Shown here piece by piece: positions 35,031-46,548 of a DNA stretch of 64,000 nucleotides. The notes below the pieces were generated by a model, which did no database searches, had not been told where the DNA came from, and saw only the letters and a program-made list of their open reading frames with translations. The stretch covers positions 5,266,580 to 5,330,579 of the forward strand of contig CM045758.1 in NCBI GenBank assembly GCA_025200525.1, read 5' to 3'. The stretch is from Camellia lanceoleosa (Eukaryota; Streptophyta; Magnoliopsida; Ericales; Theaceae). The position numbers and the translations under genes are program-made. Each line of letters opens with the position of its first letter. Position 1 is the first letter of the stretch.

Positions 35031-35721
35031 TTTTATCAAGCAAAATATGAACTATTTCCTATGTCATGTATGACCCTTTTTCATGTGTGATTTATGCATA
35101 TTGATTAATAGGTGGGCATTATTTATTGTTCTCATCTGTTTTGTTTTCCTTATATTCTAGTTAGTTTGATTTAGTTTCCTAAGGCTATGTTTGAATTTTG
35201 GATTTGTGGGAATTTGTGGAGGGAAAAGCTAATGAAATAGAAAGCGATGTTTTTTTTAGGGAGAAGTTAATGAAACAACATTTCCCCGACCACAAATCTC
35301 TCTTTTTTTCCTCTCTATTCAAAAATATAAGATCCAAACATAGCCTAAAACGAATGATAGAAATATTCTCATTCTCTCATTGTATTTTAGACTTGCATTA
35401 CATTTGTAGTTATAACCGTCAAACGAAACTCATAAACTACAAACATTAAGCTACAAGAAATATGATTTGTAAAATAAAAGTAACATTTATGTTCTTGTAG
35501 TGAGAGTTAGATTGGTTCTGTAGTCGAGAAAAAAAAATTGTTTTCTATCCCCTACCTTAGCATTTCAGGATAATTGTTATTGAGATATAAAATGTCCTTG
35601 TCAATATCCGAAGGCTTAGGTTTGTATCTTCAATCTTGTTGAATTGTATAAATAACCATTGCATTTGTAGTTAGTGTTTTATTCAAGAGGTTGTTTAGAT
35701 TTATTTCTTTAATTGTGCAGT

Positions 35722-35829
35722 GCCGCTAGAATAGATCTGAAGAGAGTTGTAAACAATTTCGCAACAAGTGTCCCCAATTTAAGCAAGCTCCTAATTAATA
35801 TCGTGCCGTTGTTTGTTGCTACTACATGA
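35722..35829 (+). pseudogene. Possible terminal-exon relic (duplicated)
   Basis: After a strong acceptor (attgtgcag, ending 35720) a frame reads AARIDLKRVVNNFATSVPNL and continues to TGA at 35827. The duplicate at 60358-60439 keeps the acceptor and frame for 24 aligned codons; by eye 7 of 12 differences are third-position silent changes. I do not recognise the protein. It may be the last exon of a decayed gene or chance. Confidence 0.3.
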
Positions 35830-36850
35830 ATGTCTGGAGCTCACTGTTGTCTATAAATTATGCCTTCTGATCACAGACTGTTATATCTATGGATGCAGTA
35901 ATTATCTTGTTATTAGAGCAATGCTTCATTTTAAGTAGCTTTGCTAGTTTATATAATTGGTGTGATATATCTATACTATCTACATTATTATTATTACTAG
36001 TATTAAGTGAAGGTTGAATTTGGTGTCTTAGCCTTTTTCTTGTTTCTTCTCATGCCACATGTCATTTCTCTATTTAAAACAAAATAGTTATACAAAGAAA
36101 ACACACAAGACTCGAAACTTTGATCTTGAGTTTAGAAAATAAAGTTGTTAGCATTTGAGCAGCACATATATTTTGATATTAATTAATTAATTAATTAATT
36201 TTATTTTTACTTGTTTAAATTACACATAATACATACAGGAACTGGAATGAACCAAAAGTTTTTCCTTCTCTTTCCTTGGGTTCTAGCCATAACAATTTGT
36301 ATTTTTTTTTTAGTAGTGTTTTTTTGTGTGTTGAAATTCTAAAAATTTTGCCACTGTCATGTAATTAAAATTTTCAATTGCCACTATCAAGTAATTTTTC
36401 CTTTAATGTTTTATATTTTTAGTTGATTCAACTTTATACAGTGGAATATCTTTAAATTCTATGTCTGAATTAGAACTTAAATTTTTGATTCATTCACACT
36501 CATTGCTTACCGAGGCACATTTGATTGGGGTATTAATGTTGTGTTTGGTTGGAAAATTTAGAAACGAAAAAAGAAAAAGTGTGTGAAATTAAGTAAAGTA
36601 TAAATATGTTTTATTTATATTTCACTTATTCTATTTTTTTTCTTTTCAAATTTCTCAATCAAATACAACGCATAAGGAAGATTGAATGTGGGCGGAATAT
36701 GAGTCCAATTTGATTGTAGAGAGTAAGGGAATAATGAAGAAGGGATTGGAAGTGAGGGACATTTAGGTTCTATTGGATTATTCAGTTTTGTACTTGTTTT
36801 GCATGGTAGTAAATTCTGGATTATTTTAATATATAATTTTTTTTTTCTTC

Positions 36851-38129
36851 CTCCAATGATAAAAAATAATTATATATTCTTATTTTATTCTAACTAAATT
36901 TAATACTTCACTCATTTTATCCAATTATTATTATTAATTTTTTTTAAAGAAAATTATAAAACAGTTATATTAAAATAAAAGTAAACAACATACAAACATA
37001 CCAATCAAGAAAATAAAAAATAAAAAAATGACCTTAAAAGACCAAACAAACAATTTATAAACCTAACAAGAACTACAACCAACAAAATACAAAATTGTCA
37101 AAAAAATAACTATGATCTATTGATCTTATCACATATGTGGTTTGGACAAGTAAGATCTATATCAAACCCATTGTCGACGTCGGCCCCGTACTTTGGTCAC
37201 TGCCAGATGCTATAGTTGAAGAGAAAGCACACCCATAACACTATGGGAGGAGAATTGAGAGAAGAAGGAACTATTATGGATATCGAAAACCTAAAAATCT
37301 ATGCCAAAATTGGAGAGAGTTTCAAACTCCTCTTTCTAGGCATAAAAAATCCAAATCAACACCTTCAAAGTATTTTGGTAGCTCGCCGGAGATAGGCCAA
37401 AAAGTTGTCAAAGAGGCACTAAAAATCGCCTAGAGTGAGGGTCTCCAGCACCTCCTCTCTAGGCATTCCATCCAATTATTTATTTCATCTGTTTTCTCTT
37501 CAAAGAAAAGTTTAGAAGGCCAAGTCAACAGTTTCATTGATTGTAGGCGTTAAAATAGTTCAAAATGTAAAATTGATATAACTAAAAAGATTGGGGTGAT
37601 TGGTTTTTTAGGAATAACTGAGGCTATAAATGAAATATTCTCAAGATAAAAAGACCAATAGATGCATTTAAAAGATAAAAAATAATACTAATATATGAAA
37701 AAAAAAATTCATTAAGAGAGAGAGAGATTTAGAAGTAGTACAGTATTCAAAAGTGAACTAAATGAGAGAGAGAAATTTAGTAGTACAGTATTCAAAAGTA
37801 AACTAAACGAGACTTTTTAATGAACTTCTGGATAATTTTGTAAATTTACACATTATTTATTGTGTGTTTTTTTTTTTTATATTAAGAGGGTGTATTTAAG
37901 AACTCGCATAAATATATAAGATTTACAATAGATTTCATTCTTATTATTGAGGGTATGGTTTACTACTATTGCAACAACATCAATAGAGAAATTCAATTTT
38001 ATTAAATATTATTAAGGGTATAATCATTATTATAAATTTTATTAAATACGAAGTTTTCAAAGAATTTTATGAACTGCATTTGGAAGGTCCCCTGTAGATT
38101 TAAATTGAAAAAAAAAAGGAAAATGTTTG
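36851..38129. other. Intergenic DNA, no gene seen
   Basis: AT-rich spacer. A block at 37130-37470 is less AT-rich but has no sustained frame. A roughly 50-bp tandem duplication containing TAGTACAGTATTCAAAAGT lies at 37729-37808. Confidence 0.4.
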
Positions 38130-38159
38130 AGGCCTCGACAAAGTCGAGGCTCGAATGCC

Positions 38160-38193
<34 letters not shown>

Positions 38194-38582
38194 AGGGCTC
38201 GCAGTCGCCGGTCGTCGCCCGATCGTCGCCCGGCGTCCTCGTCAGACCGTCGTCCTTGTCAGACCGTCGATCGTCGCAGGGAGGGAGGAGCTTCAGACCG
38301 TCGCCAGATTCGTTCGTCGCCGTCGCCGCAGCTCACCGTCTGCCTCGCCTCCGCCGCTGCTCCTCGCCTCCCACCGCCATTTTGATGGCCCCCTCCAGTT
38401 CCTCCTCCCTCCTCCCCCCTCCTCCTCCTCCTCCCCCTCCCCCTCCTTTCTTCCTCCCTTTTCTCTTCTTCTCCCCTTCTCCTTCTCTGCAACAAACAGA
38501 GGAAAAAAAAAAAAAAAATTTCGACACCAAAACGACGTCGTTTTGGTGTCGAGGCAAATTCGAGGCAAAGATTTCGAGGCCT
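38130..38582. repeat. GC-rich element with CCTCGA-rich ends and a 32-bp palindrome
   Basis: Ends GAGGCCTCGAC and, inverted, GAGGCCTCGAAA, each followed by further GTCGAGGC repeats. It contains a GA microsatellite (38161-38190), CCGTCG-rich and CTC-rich tracts, and a perfect 32-bp palindrome (38521-38552) centred on ACGACGTCGT. Open frames here are low-complexity and unlikely to be genes. Possibly a non-autonomous DNA transposon; no TSD found. Confidence 0.45.
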
Positions 38583-38967
38583 CTATCACGACTGAAAAAA
38601 AAATTCAACAGGAAGCATCTAAACTATAAATTGAAAAAAAAATTAACCTCCTCTCTATGGTGGTGTTTAATAAAGTTGAAAACTAAAAATTAAGTATTAA
38701 AAATTGAATGTTAAATTTTTTAAGTTGAAAAGCTGTTTGATAAAAATTTAATTACTGAATTAAAAATAAGTTATTTAATATATATAAAATAAAATTTAAA
38801 ATTTATTATTAAATTATATATTTTAATTTTTTTTATTGTGGTGGTGGTGGCGGTATATGAGAGAGAGAAAATTAGGTGATGTTTGTTACAAAAAGCAACT
38901 ATGCTGACATCATGTAATGTCATCTATTATAATATATATAAAAATATATATATATATATATATATAT
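38583..38967. other. AT-rich spacer ending in an (AT)n microsatellite
   Basis: No gene. The (AT)n run 38930-38967 is the insertion target of the following LTR. Confidence 0.5.
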
Positions 38968-40953
38968 TGTAACACCCCCAATATAGTACAACTAGTCCAA
39001 CACACGAGAAGTAATAATAGAAATGATATGCTTTCGTTTATCGAAGTGCATATTACAAAAGATAACACATGCAATATACATTCATAAATGTTTGTCCTGA
39101 ATCTATTGCATGTACTACCAATTACAAACTAATAAAATAAATGTCCAACAGACTTACATCTTTCCAAGACATTACTTGGTTACAACAAAAAAAAGTCATA
39201 AGCTCTGTACATATAAAGCTCTTGGCTTGAATAAACATTAGGTACAAAACAACAAAATAGAGCTTCCAGCTCCTAGGTTCTCCCAAGCTACGTCCTTAGA
39301 GGAAGCATGTTACCAATATCTGAAAGTGATTTTCCAAGTAGGGTGAGCCAAAACCTAGTAGAAATAATCTAACACAATATATGAGGTTTAACGAAGATAT
39401 AAGTGTCAAGTGTATATTCAATATTTATGACAAAACATTCATTCTCCACATGACCATACGGTATCAATGTTCACATCTCAATCTATTCCCATCTATTCAT
39501 TTCAAGTTAATTTGTTTCATTTCAATTCGTGGGCCAAATTTATAATTCTCCAACTAACCCAACTGAGACTTACATCTCGGTGGTTCTCAATAAACACAAT
39601 CATCATACAAGCACTTCAATCTTGCCATTTTACGGAAATTTCGTCTGCAGGATCGGCATCCATGTATACACATGATTTCGAGACTTTCATCTTGGACACG
39701 CCGGCCAACTCAATTTCAACAGAGTCCATCTCCTATCTCCTCCCAAAACATGGAGTACATCCTCTTTCTCCTCCCAAAACATTATACATATACAATGTAT
39801 TTAAAGTACTGTCATATTCAATAACTATCAACTATACATATTCAATGTCTTAACATACCGTTATGTTCAATGACACCAATTAAATGATTAGTTTCAATTC
39901 ACCTAATCCTCATGTAATTTCTACAACAACTATAGTTATCCTCCACCAATAGCCCAATACAAATATTTCTAAACAAATATTCAATCTTAAGACAGATAAT
40001 TTATTCAAATTTCCATAGGAGCGAGATAACACGTACTCGACTCTGCCATTTATATCAACAACTATCCAATTCTATGTTACCATAATCAATTTCGTTTATT
40101 TATACAAAATACAAATTGACCCATCTAGGGCACAACTCCCATTCTGCCAAATATTAACCCAAGTTTCCAACTCAACCCTTTTTCAACAACGAACCTTTAC
40201 ATCTATACCCAAACCATTTTTACCAATTACATTTGAAAACCCCTCTTTCATTCCACACCCAAACCCTAGGTTCACTCACAAATATCCCCAATATTCCACC
40301 ATTTATACACAACAACGAATAGGCTAAAATCATATTAAGGTGTAGAATATCCCTACCTCAAGCTTAGAAGAGTAAAGGAAGAGATGGAGGATCTTCAAAG
40401 ACGCAGAAATCAAACTTTAATTGAACTAAAAGGAAGCTCTTGAGGCGCATTATCTTTTTAACAAAGGCACACGGGTGTAGAAATCACTAGATCTAGGTGT
40501 AAATGTAGAGAGAGAGAGAGAGAGTATCTTAGAGAGAGAGGGTCTCAACTTTAGGTTTTGGGAAGAAAAGATCTGAAAAAGTGATGTAAAAAGTCACTTT
40601 CGCGATCTGATATACGCATAATCCGCTCGAGCGCAAGAGTTGATGCTCGAGTGTCAGACATAATAAGTTGTTCCGCTCGAGCGTGGAAAACACCCCTTAA
40701 GTACTTTTGTAGACGCGCAAAGTAATGAGAGTTTGCAAATACCGCTAAAGCGCAAGAAAGGCCACTCAAGCGGAGGACCAAAATTTTGAGTAATACAAGG
40801 TTTGAAAACCAAGCAACCAACCTGTTCTAAATACACTCAAAACGTCCAAATAAACCAAATTTAATGAGGAATAAAGAAAAAGACAATGAACAACATTCAG
40901 AAACCATAACCCTAGTCCAGACTACCACGAGTGTCGGGTCAAACCGGGATCAC
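38968..40953 (-). mobile_element. Gypsy-type solo LTR, antisense
   Basis: Plus-strand ends TGTAACACCCCC and GGGTCAAACCGGGATCAC, the reverse of a TGTGATCCCGG...GGTGTTACA-type LTR. TATAT lies on both sides (38963-38967, 40954-40958), though inside AT repeats. No PBS, internal region or second LTR is present. Related along its length to the LTR at 32668-34487. Confidence 0.75.
40624..40772 (-). promoter_or_regulatory. Phased dyads in the solo LTR
   Basis: Half-sites at 40624/40644 and 40743/40763 are exactly 20 bp apart. A single clear site lies at 40674, whose partner has decayed. On the minus strand the array ends about 10 bp before GTATATCAG, as in the related LTR at 34 kb. Confidence 0.7.
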
Positions 40954-41013
40954 TATATATATATATGAATCTTATTCTCTAAAATTGTATTTCTGTTTCA
41001 GAATAGTAACCAA

Positions 41014-41515
41014 TAGGGTGTTCGTGGTTCGGTTGCGGTTAGGAAATCTCTAATCTAACATCCGTCCGCCGGATTCACGGATATGGATTAAGCAAATTGG
41101 CGGATGGATGTGAATCAGTTTGGCGGTTTAAACTTTTACAAATTTTGAACATAATACAACAACTTGTCGACAATTTTTTTTTTGATAACAATCCAACTCA
41201 ACATAACCAAAAGATTATCAAATAAATTGTCAAATACTAAAAATAAATACATATAAGAAAACCATGTATTATCAAAACTATTTCATTACTTTTTTTTATT
41301 CAAAAACTATTTAATTTGATTTTCATGGTTTGGCGGTTCAGTTATGGCCAAAGGAACCTTAAATTCGTCATCCGTCCAAAACTAGACGGATTGAAAAAAA
41401 TTAATCTGCAACTATCCGCTTGTCATCACCCATCCGTTCAAAATGCGGCGGATCAGTTCGGTTCGATTGGTTTGGGCAGATCGGAATAGCTGCTACTCGC
41501 CCCTAGTAATCAATA
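41014..41515. mobile_element. hAT-like non-autonomous element (502 bp)
   Basis: Flanks GTAACCAA (41006-41013) and GTAATCAA (41516-41523) match at 7 of 8 bases. Ends TAGGGTGTTCG and, inverted, TAGGGGCGAGTAG. CGGTTCGG and GGCGGAT repeats inside are typical of this type. No transposase. Confidence 0.7.
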
Positions 41516-41613
41516 AGAGTATTTTTTAGCAATTTTATGATTAAAAGATCTTGACGGAAAACCTCTTAAACTTGACTCATAAAATCTGTGAATTTTAACT
41601 AAAGTGATACATC

Positions 41614-41793
41614 CCTAGCACAATGCTTGATGTCAATTTCATCTTATTCTTCAATTACTCACAAGAAAGGATAACATACGATACATATGCGAGCCAATAT
41701 TGTGTTATTATTATACTAAAACTTGGATTTCAATTCATAACGTAAAATGAGAATCAACCCTTTTATTCTTCATAGTTTGCTTAAAATCATAGG
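41614..41793. repeat. Segmental duplication, copy 2, first part
   Basis: Matches 34490-34631 from CACAATGCTTGATGTC up to the hAT target ATCATAGG. Copy 2 then resumes at 59647 beyond the insertion. A small extra segment (about 41655-41695) is not in copy 1. Confidence 0.85.
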
Positions 41794-41987
41794 CAATGTT
41801 TTAAAAGCAGCCGCAACCATTACGTAACGGTTATGATAGTTACCGCCACCCGTTACGGCCGCTATAGCGGTGTGATGAAAATTTACATGTCTAACGACCG
41901 TTTCGGTGTTACGTAATGGCCGTAGCGGTACCGTAACGGCTGTAATGGTCTATTAGATACTGTTACACCATTTTACAATATTTTGAA

Positions 41988-43014
41988 TGTAACGCCCCAA
42001 TTTCCTATGCCCAAATAATAACACAACCATCATGGCTCCTTAAAGGAAAATAGAAATAATTCTTTACACTTGCATTACATGATACAATTAGTTTCTCAAT
42101 GCGATTATATGTTTAATCCAAAACCAAATAAATAAACAAATAGTTATCCCCAAGAGTTTACAAGTTTCCAACGCTTAGGCCCGGTTACACAAAATGGTTA
42201 TTCAAACCCACATAAATACAGCCATTGGCTTACAAACAGAATTACAGCAAAATGAGAGCCTTATGCTCTCAACGCATATTTCCTCGCCTTTAGTTAGGCG
42301 GAATCGCCACATCTTTTCCTGCACAAAAATCCCGTAGGGTGAGCATAAAGCCTAGTAGGAAATCTTTAACAAAGTGTATACATTTTATACAAGTCTGAAG
42401 AGATGAAATGCAAATGTCATACTATGCTCCTTTTTTGAAAGTAAATCACATTTTCATCTTTTGAAAACCATCGTGCTCAATGATGTTATGCAATTTCAAT
42501 TGTTCAAAACTTAACAATTTATTTCAAGGGCGGTAAATACGACTTTGGTAATCTCTAGGTCGGTGTCTACAAGTAGACTATATAAGTACTATCAAATTGT
42601 CATTTTTACCGCTATTAACCGGAAGGCTCGACACCTATCCACGCGGGTTTTCGGTCTTTCATCCCGGACTCTCAGGCCAACTTATTCAATATCATCTACA
42701 CCACCTATCAAGACTTACCAACATATTTACCCCAAAATCATTCCATGAAAACTTGTTTCTCAATATTCTTTTCTCAATGCAAGTTTTCAAATCAACTTTC
42801 AAAGTTTAATGTAATCAAATAAATTGATATGCCAATTTCACAAGATGAATATAAATACTTTTATTCAAATTATCCAAGGAATAACACAATTCCCTCTTCT
42901 CAAGTATCCTCAACAATTAGTCATTTCAAGACCATTTCATCGTTTTGAACAATAATTTCCAAAATGAAAACAATTCTTATATTTCATGAAATTCATCATT
43001 TATATAAATATAAA
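41988..43014 (-). mobile_element. Partial Gypsy-type LTR, antisense
   Basis: Begins TGTAACGCCCC on the plus strand and shows the landmarks of the antisense Gypsy LTRs in this window (GTAGGGTGAGCAT, CCTAGTAGGAAAT, GGAAGGCTCGACACC). It is cut off by the Copia LTR at 43015 and no continuation is found right of the Copia element, so the rest was probably deleted. Confidence 0.65.
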
Positions 43015-44054
43015 TGAAAATCCTAAGTGATTCGTGATTAGATCAAGATTAAAATATTCCAAATCCCAATTATTCAAAAAACACTCAATCTAAAATCAAC
43101 AAGCACTTACGAGAGTGATTTTAGTTTGTTTGTTTTTAGGAATAAACAATAAATCGACACAAACGATTTTTACGTGGAAAAAACCACAATTGAAGAACCT
43201 TCAATTGTAATCAAAAACCACGGGCGAACCGCCACAAATCAATCCACTACTGAAGAACGAAAGATTACAAAGATAATTCACAAATTACCCAACCCAGTCA
43301 ATTTGTCCTCGAATCTTCTATAACTCTTTCACCACGCCTTCGTCACGGAACTGATCAATCCTAAAGTTGATCCCACAACTTCACTTGTCGAATTAACGAC
43401 TACGTATAGAATCAAACGCCTTTTGAAACTCTACGTTTTAACCTTCGGATTCCACCGAAGATAACTCTCTTGAATATAACTTATCAAACTCCTTGATGTA
43501 TGAATCTCAATTCATAAGTTTTGAACTCTCTCAAGAACATCAAGGAAAACTCATCAAAAACTCAGAAGAAAACTTCATACAAAACCTTGGAAAACCTTCC
43601 ACAAGATCTAGGAGAAGTCAGTATAGTTTTAGGAGAAAACCATCTACTTGTAGAAAACCAAAAGGAATCCTAGTTCTGGAAGAACCCAATCACTTATAGA
43701 AATTCGGATTCTGAAGCTCGCTCGAGCGAGGAGCTTATCTCGCGTGATTTCTACTAGTGCCTTCGCTCGAGCCACGAACTCTTCGCTCGAGCGAGGAATA
43801 AACTCTTTCAGGTTTTGTATGGACGCAATCCTTCGCTCGATCCACCAAAGCTTCGCTCGAGCGTACATTGATCTTCACTCGAGCCACCAATGCTTTGCTC
43901 GAGCATACATTTACCTCTTTCAGGTTTTAAGCCAGACGCAGTCCTTCGCTCGAGCGAGTACTTCTTCGCTCGAGCGAGAAAGACAAAAATGCACAGAAAA
44001 TTACAACTCAATCAATAAGTTTGTTCGCGGGTTTTGACAAGATAGGACCTAACA
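43015..44054 (-). repeat. Copia 3' LTR (1040 bp)
   Basis: Minus strand begins TGTTAGGTCC and ends GGATTTTCA. It is 20 bp shorter than the 5' LTR; by eye the missing 20 bp is one phased half-site unit near 43728 (compare 57763-57782). A TATAAG sequence lies at 43693-43699, about 20 bp downstream of the dyad array on the minus strand. Confidence 0.93.
43719..43976 (-). promoter_or_regulatory. Phased dyads in the Copia 3' LTR
   Basis: Half-site pairs start at 43764/43784, 43834/43854, 43876/43896 and 43947/43967, each 20 bp apart. A single site at 43719 has lost its partner. The array sits directly upstream of the TATAAG on the minus strand, where U3 enhancer or promoter elements are expected. 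Confidence 0.75.
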
Positions 44055-44067
44055 ATCTCCCCCTTTG
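44055..44067 (-). other. Copia polypurine tract
   Basis: Minus strand CAAAGGGGGAGAT directly precedes the LTR start TGTTAGG. A one-base variant occupies 58109-58121 before the other LTR. Confidence 0.9.
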
Positions 44068-44657
44068 TCAATACCCGGACAAAACTTTCTAAACAATGTC
44101 TTGAACACAAGAACTAACTAAAACAATTACAACCCAAAGAATTTGCTAAACAATTACAACTCAAGGAATGATCTAATAAATTACAACTCAATGATAGACA
44201 ACAATGAACCCAATCTTGATAACCATCCAATCTGCACACCACAAACTTGAAAAAGATTTGTTATGCACAATAAAAATATCAAGACAGTTGCATTTAGAAA
44301 CGAAAAATTAATCCATTGAGCTGTAAAGAAAACACCATGATTATGCATTGAGCTATAAAGAAAACATTATGAGTAGTCAGATATCCTGCAAACTATATAT
44401 ATCCCCATGTACATCAATCCAAAACCTGCAAACTATATATGTCCCCATGTACATCAATCCAAAACCAAAACAAATCTCCCATTTTTTGTCCGGGAGGAAA
44501 ACAGAAGTAGGCAGATACAGTATAATTAAGAAACTGTCCAAAAATTGTCTAAAAAATACAACTGTCCAATAGAAGAAACCAAAAAAGTTCAGAAAATAAC
44601 CAAAAACCAACACTAGGAAGAAGGGGGTAGATGCTGCAGCTGAAGGAGAGAGAGGAT

Positions 44658-45692
44658 CTATGCGAGCATAGTATTCTGCTCATCAAGGCGAGCATCCATG
44701 AGATCAAGACGACGAGTCACAACCTGCTCCAAGTGCTGTAGCTGTCCACGAAAAGAGTGAGGACGATCATGAGTACTGGCTGGAGTAGCATAGGCAGCCT
44801 CAACCTCCTCCTCCTTGGCAAGAGGATCATCATCACCTGTAGTACCTGTACCACCTGCACCGGAAGTCCCGACCCCAGACACACTCCCCCTCACGTGAGC
44901 CTGACTCTAGGATACGGTGAGTTTTGTGATGGGTTTTATGGGATGTGCAAACTCATTGTCCTCAAAAATAGGAATATCAAGTGAAGTGAGAAAGCATGTA
45001 ATCAAACAACCATAAGGAAGCCCCAAAGATTTCCTACCCTCAGAAACCCCGATCATTTTGGAAACAATCATTTCAGGAAGATCTATAGGAAGTCTGTGAT
45101 GAATACAATACAAAACATACCCTTGGTCCTGAGTAATATGCGAGGAATGGGTGGTGACATAGATATTAGCACAGACAATGAGATTAAGAAGACGGAATCG
45201 AGGAAGCAACTCATTCTGCTAAATGAGTGCCCCGGCAGGCCAATTCCGGTCAACACCACACAACTCTGAGGCAACCCTATCAAAATCAACACTGGACCGG
45301 GTAAGAAATGGAAAATGACAGTTACTAACTTCAGGAAGATTAAGAAATATCCGAAACAAATCCCCAGTAATAGCAAGGGACTTCTTTCTAACCCAAGTCT
45401 GGAAGGTACAGGCTTCTTTGTGAATAGAGTGGATGTTGCAATAGAACTCCCGGATAAGACTTAGATTTTGTGGACCTGAAAAGTGCGATACTTGATCTCC
45501 ACCCAAAGAATCGAACAAGGAACGGATAGGAATAACCTCAAAAGCATTTGGTAAAACATTGCGCTCTAAATGGACTTTGCGAGTGGCAAAGGTCTCTCTA
45601 AACAATTTGGCCTTGGCTTTCGACTCAAATTTTGCAGTGTTGAAAGGGGAACAAGAGACAGTCATTTTGCGACGCTTGGAAGACTCTGCCAT
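44658..45692 (-). pseudogene. Copia ORF3, putative plant transposon protein-like
   Basis: Starting at MAESSKRRK (45692) the frame runs 345 codons to 44658 with two internal TAGs (45219 and 44908). The middle (VIPIRSLFDSLGGDQVSHFSG; LIREFYCNIHS; ITGDLFRIFLNLPEV) resembles the putative plant transposon protein domain often seen beside plant retroelements, from memory. The C-terminus has a Gly/Thr-rich stretch, an acidic patch and a short coiled coil (LQHLEQVVTRRLDLMDARLDE). In the partial copy at 58973-58740 the 44908 position is CAG, showing the stop is a mutation. Role unknown; Sireviruses may carry an env-like ORF in this place. An in-frame ATG at 45767 adds a hydrophobic leader. Confidence 0.7.
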
Positions 45693-46449
45693 TACTAAAC
45701 AATCCACAGAAGCATGACAAAGATAGAGGAAAAACAGAGCAAGGCAGAACCCAGAAACACAGACCACCCACTAACCATCCAGAACAGACAAACCCTACAT
45801 CCCCAATCCAACCCAAGGAGCACAGAAAAAAAACATTAGTCCATTAGCATTAGCAGTATAGAAATGAAATAAGTAACAACTGCCATTTTTAAAACATCAA
45901 GCAGCCACAGAGAAAACAATAGATGAAAGCCATTACAAAATGAACACAGCATGATATGGAACAATGAAAACAGCATAATCTGAGAATGGCATGATATGGA
46001 TATGGAAATGAAATGCCCAATGTGAAATTCCAACAAAAAAACCCAATCCAGAATGGCAAGATATGTAGAGGTAGATGAAATCTCCAAATGTAAAATCCCA
46101 AATGTTAAAAACCTATGAAAATGCAGAGTATAAAATGCAAAACCATGTACCCTAGATGCAAGAGAGACCCGAAAATATGAGAAGAAATAACCAAAAGTAA
46201 CAATGGTGAACCCTAGAGCAAAAACAGAGCATCGGCATATTGAGGACAATCGAAGAGAAGAAAACAAACTTACCAATGTTGAGGAATGCACAAGAGAGAA
46301 CAGAAGAACCCTATAACCAAGAGAGAACCCGCAGACGAGATCAGCAATGGTGAGAACCAAAACCCTAGGGGAGAGAGAAAAAAACAAAAACGAAAAAGGG
46401 GAAAAATGAACTGAAGAGACTCAGATTTAGAATTTGAACCGCGACAGGT

Positions 46450-46548
46450 CGCTCGAGCGAAGACTTTGTCGCTCGAGCCAGAAACATATGCTCTCAGGTC
46501 TATGCAGTAGCAGAAGCACGCTCGAGCGAGAAACTCGTTGCTCGAGCC
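46450..46548 (-). promoter_or_regulatory. Internal phased dyads upstream of ORF3
   Basis: Half-sites start at 46450/46470 and 46519/46539, exactly 20 bp apart, with the same core as in the LTR. They lie inside the Copia body about 760-860 bp upstream of the ORF3 start on the minus strand, so a second promoter for ORF3 is possible. Confidence 0.65.

Larger units (their letters stand above)
34488..36850. repeat. Segmental duplication, copy 1 (uninterrupted)
   Basis: Homologous, with divergence, to 41614-41793 + 59647-60600 + 63620-64000. Shared blocks include ACAATGCTTGATGTCAATTT, TTAATAGGTGGNCNTTATTT, CTAGTTAGTTTGATTT, TCGCAACAAGTGTCCC and CAATTGCCACTNTCAAGTAA. Copy 1 has a SINE-like insertion (34725-35030) and a region of about 300 bp around 35920-36220 not matched in copy 2. 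ATCATAGG at 34624-34631 is the empty target of the hAT-like element in copy 2. Confidence 0.85.

Noticed and set aside
35198..35449. An 83-residue plus-strand frame in the duplicated segment
   Set aside because: The duplicate at about 59920-60110 does not keep the frame open, so it is not conserved.
38069..38693. Several overlapping frames of 76-188 residues on both strands
   Set aside because: They arise from GA, CTC and CGTCG simple repeats; composition is low-complexity and no domain is visible.
43719..43976. CGCTCGAGCG sites as CRISPR-like repeats and spacers
   Set aside because: Sites are only 10 bp, degenerate, in pairs, and the spacers are too short.
45836..46387. A 183-residue hydrophobic minus-strand frame
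   Set aside because: Phe/Leu/Ser-rich translation of A-rich plus-strand DNA upstream of ORF3; no recognisable domain or conserved motif.
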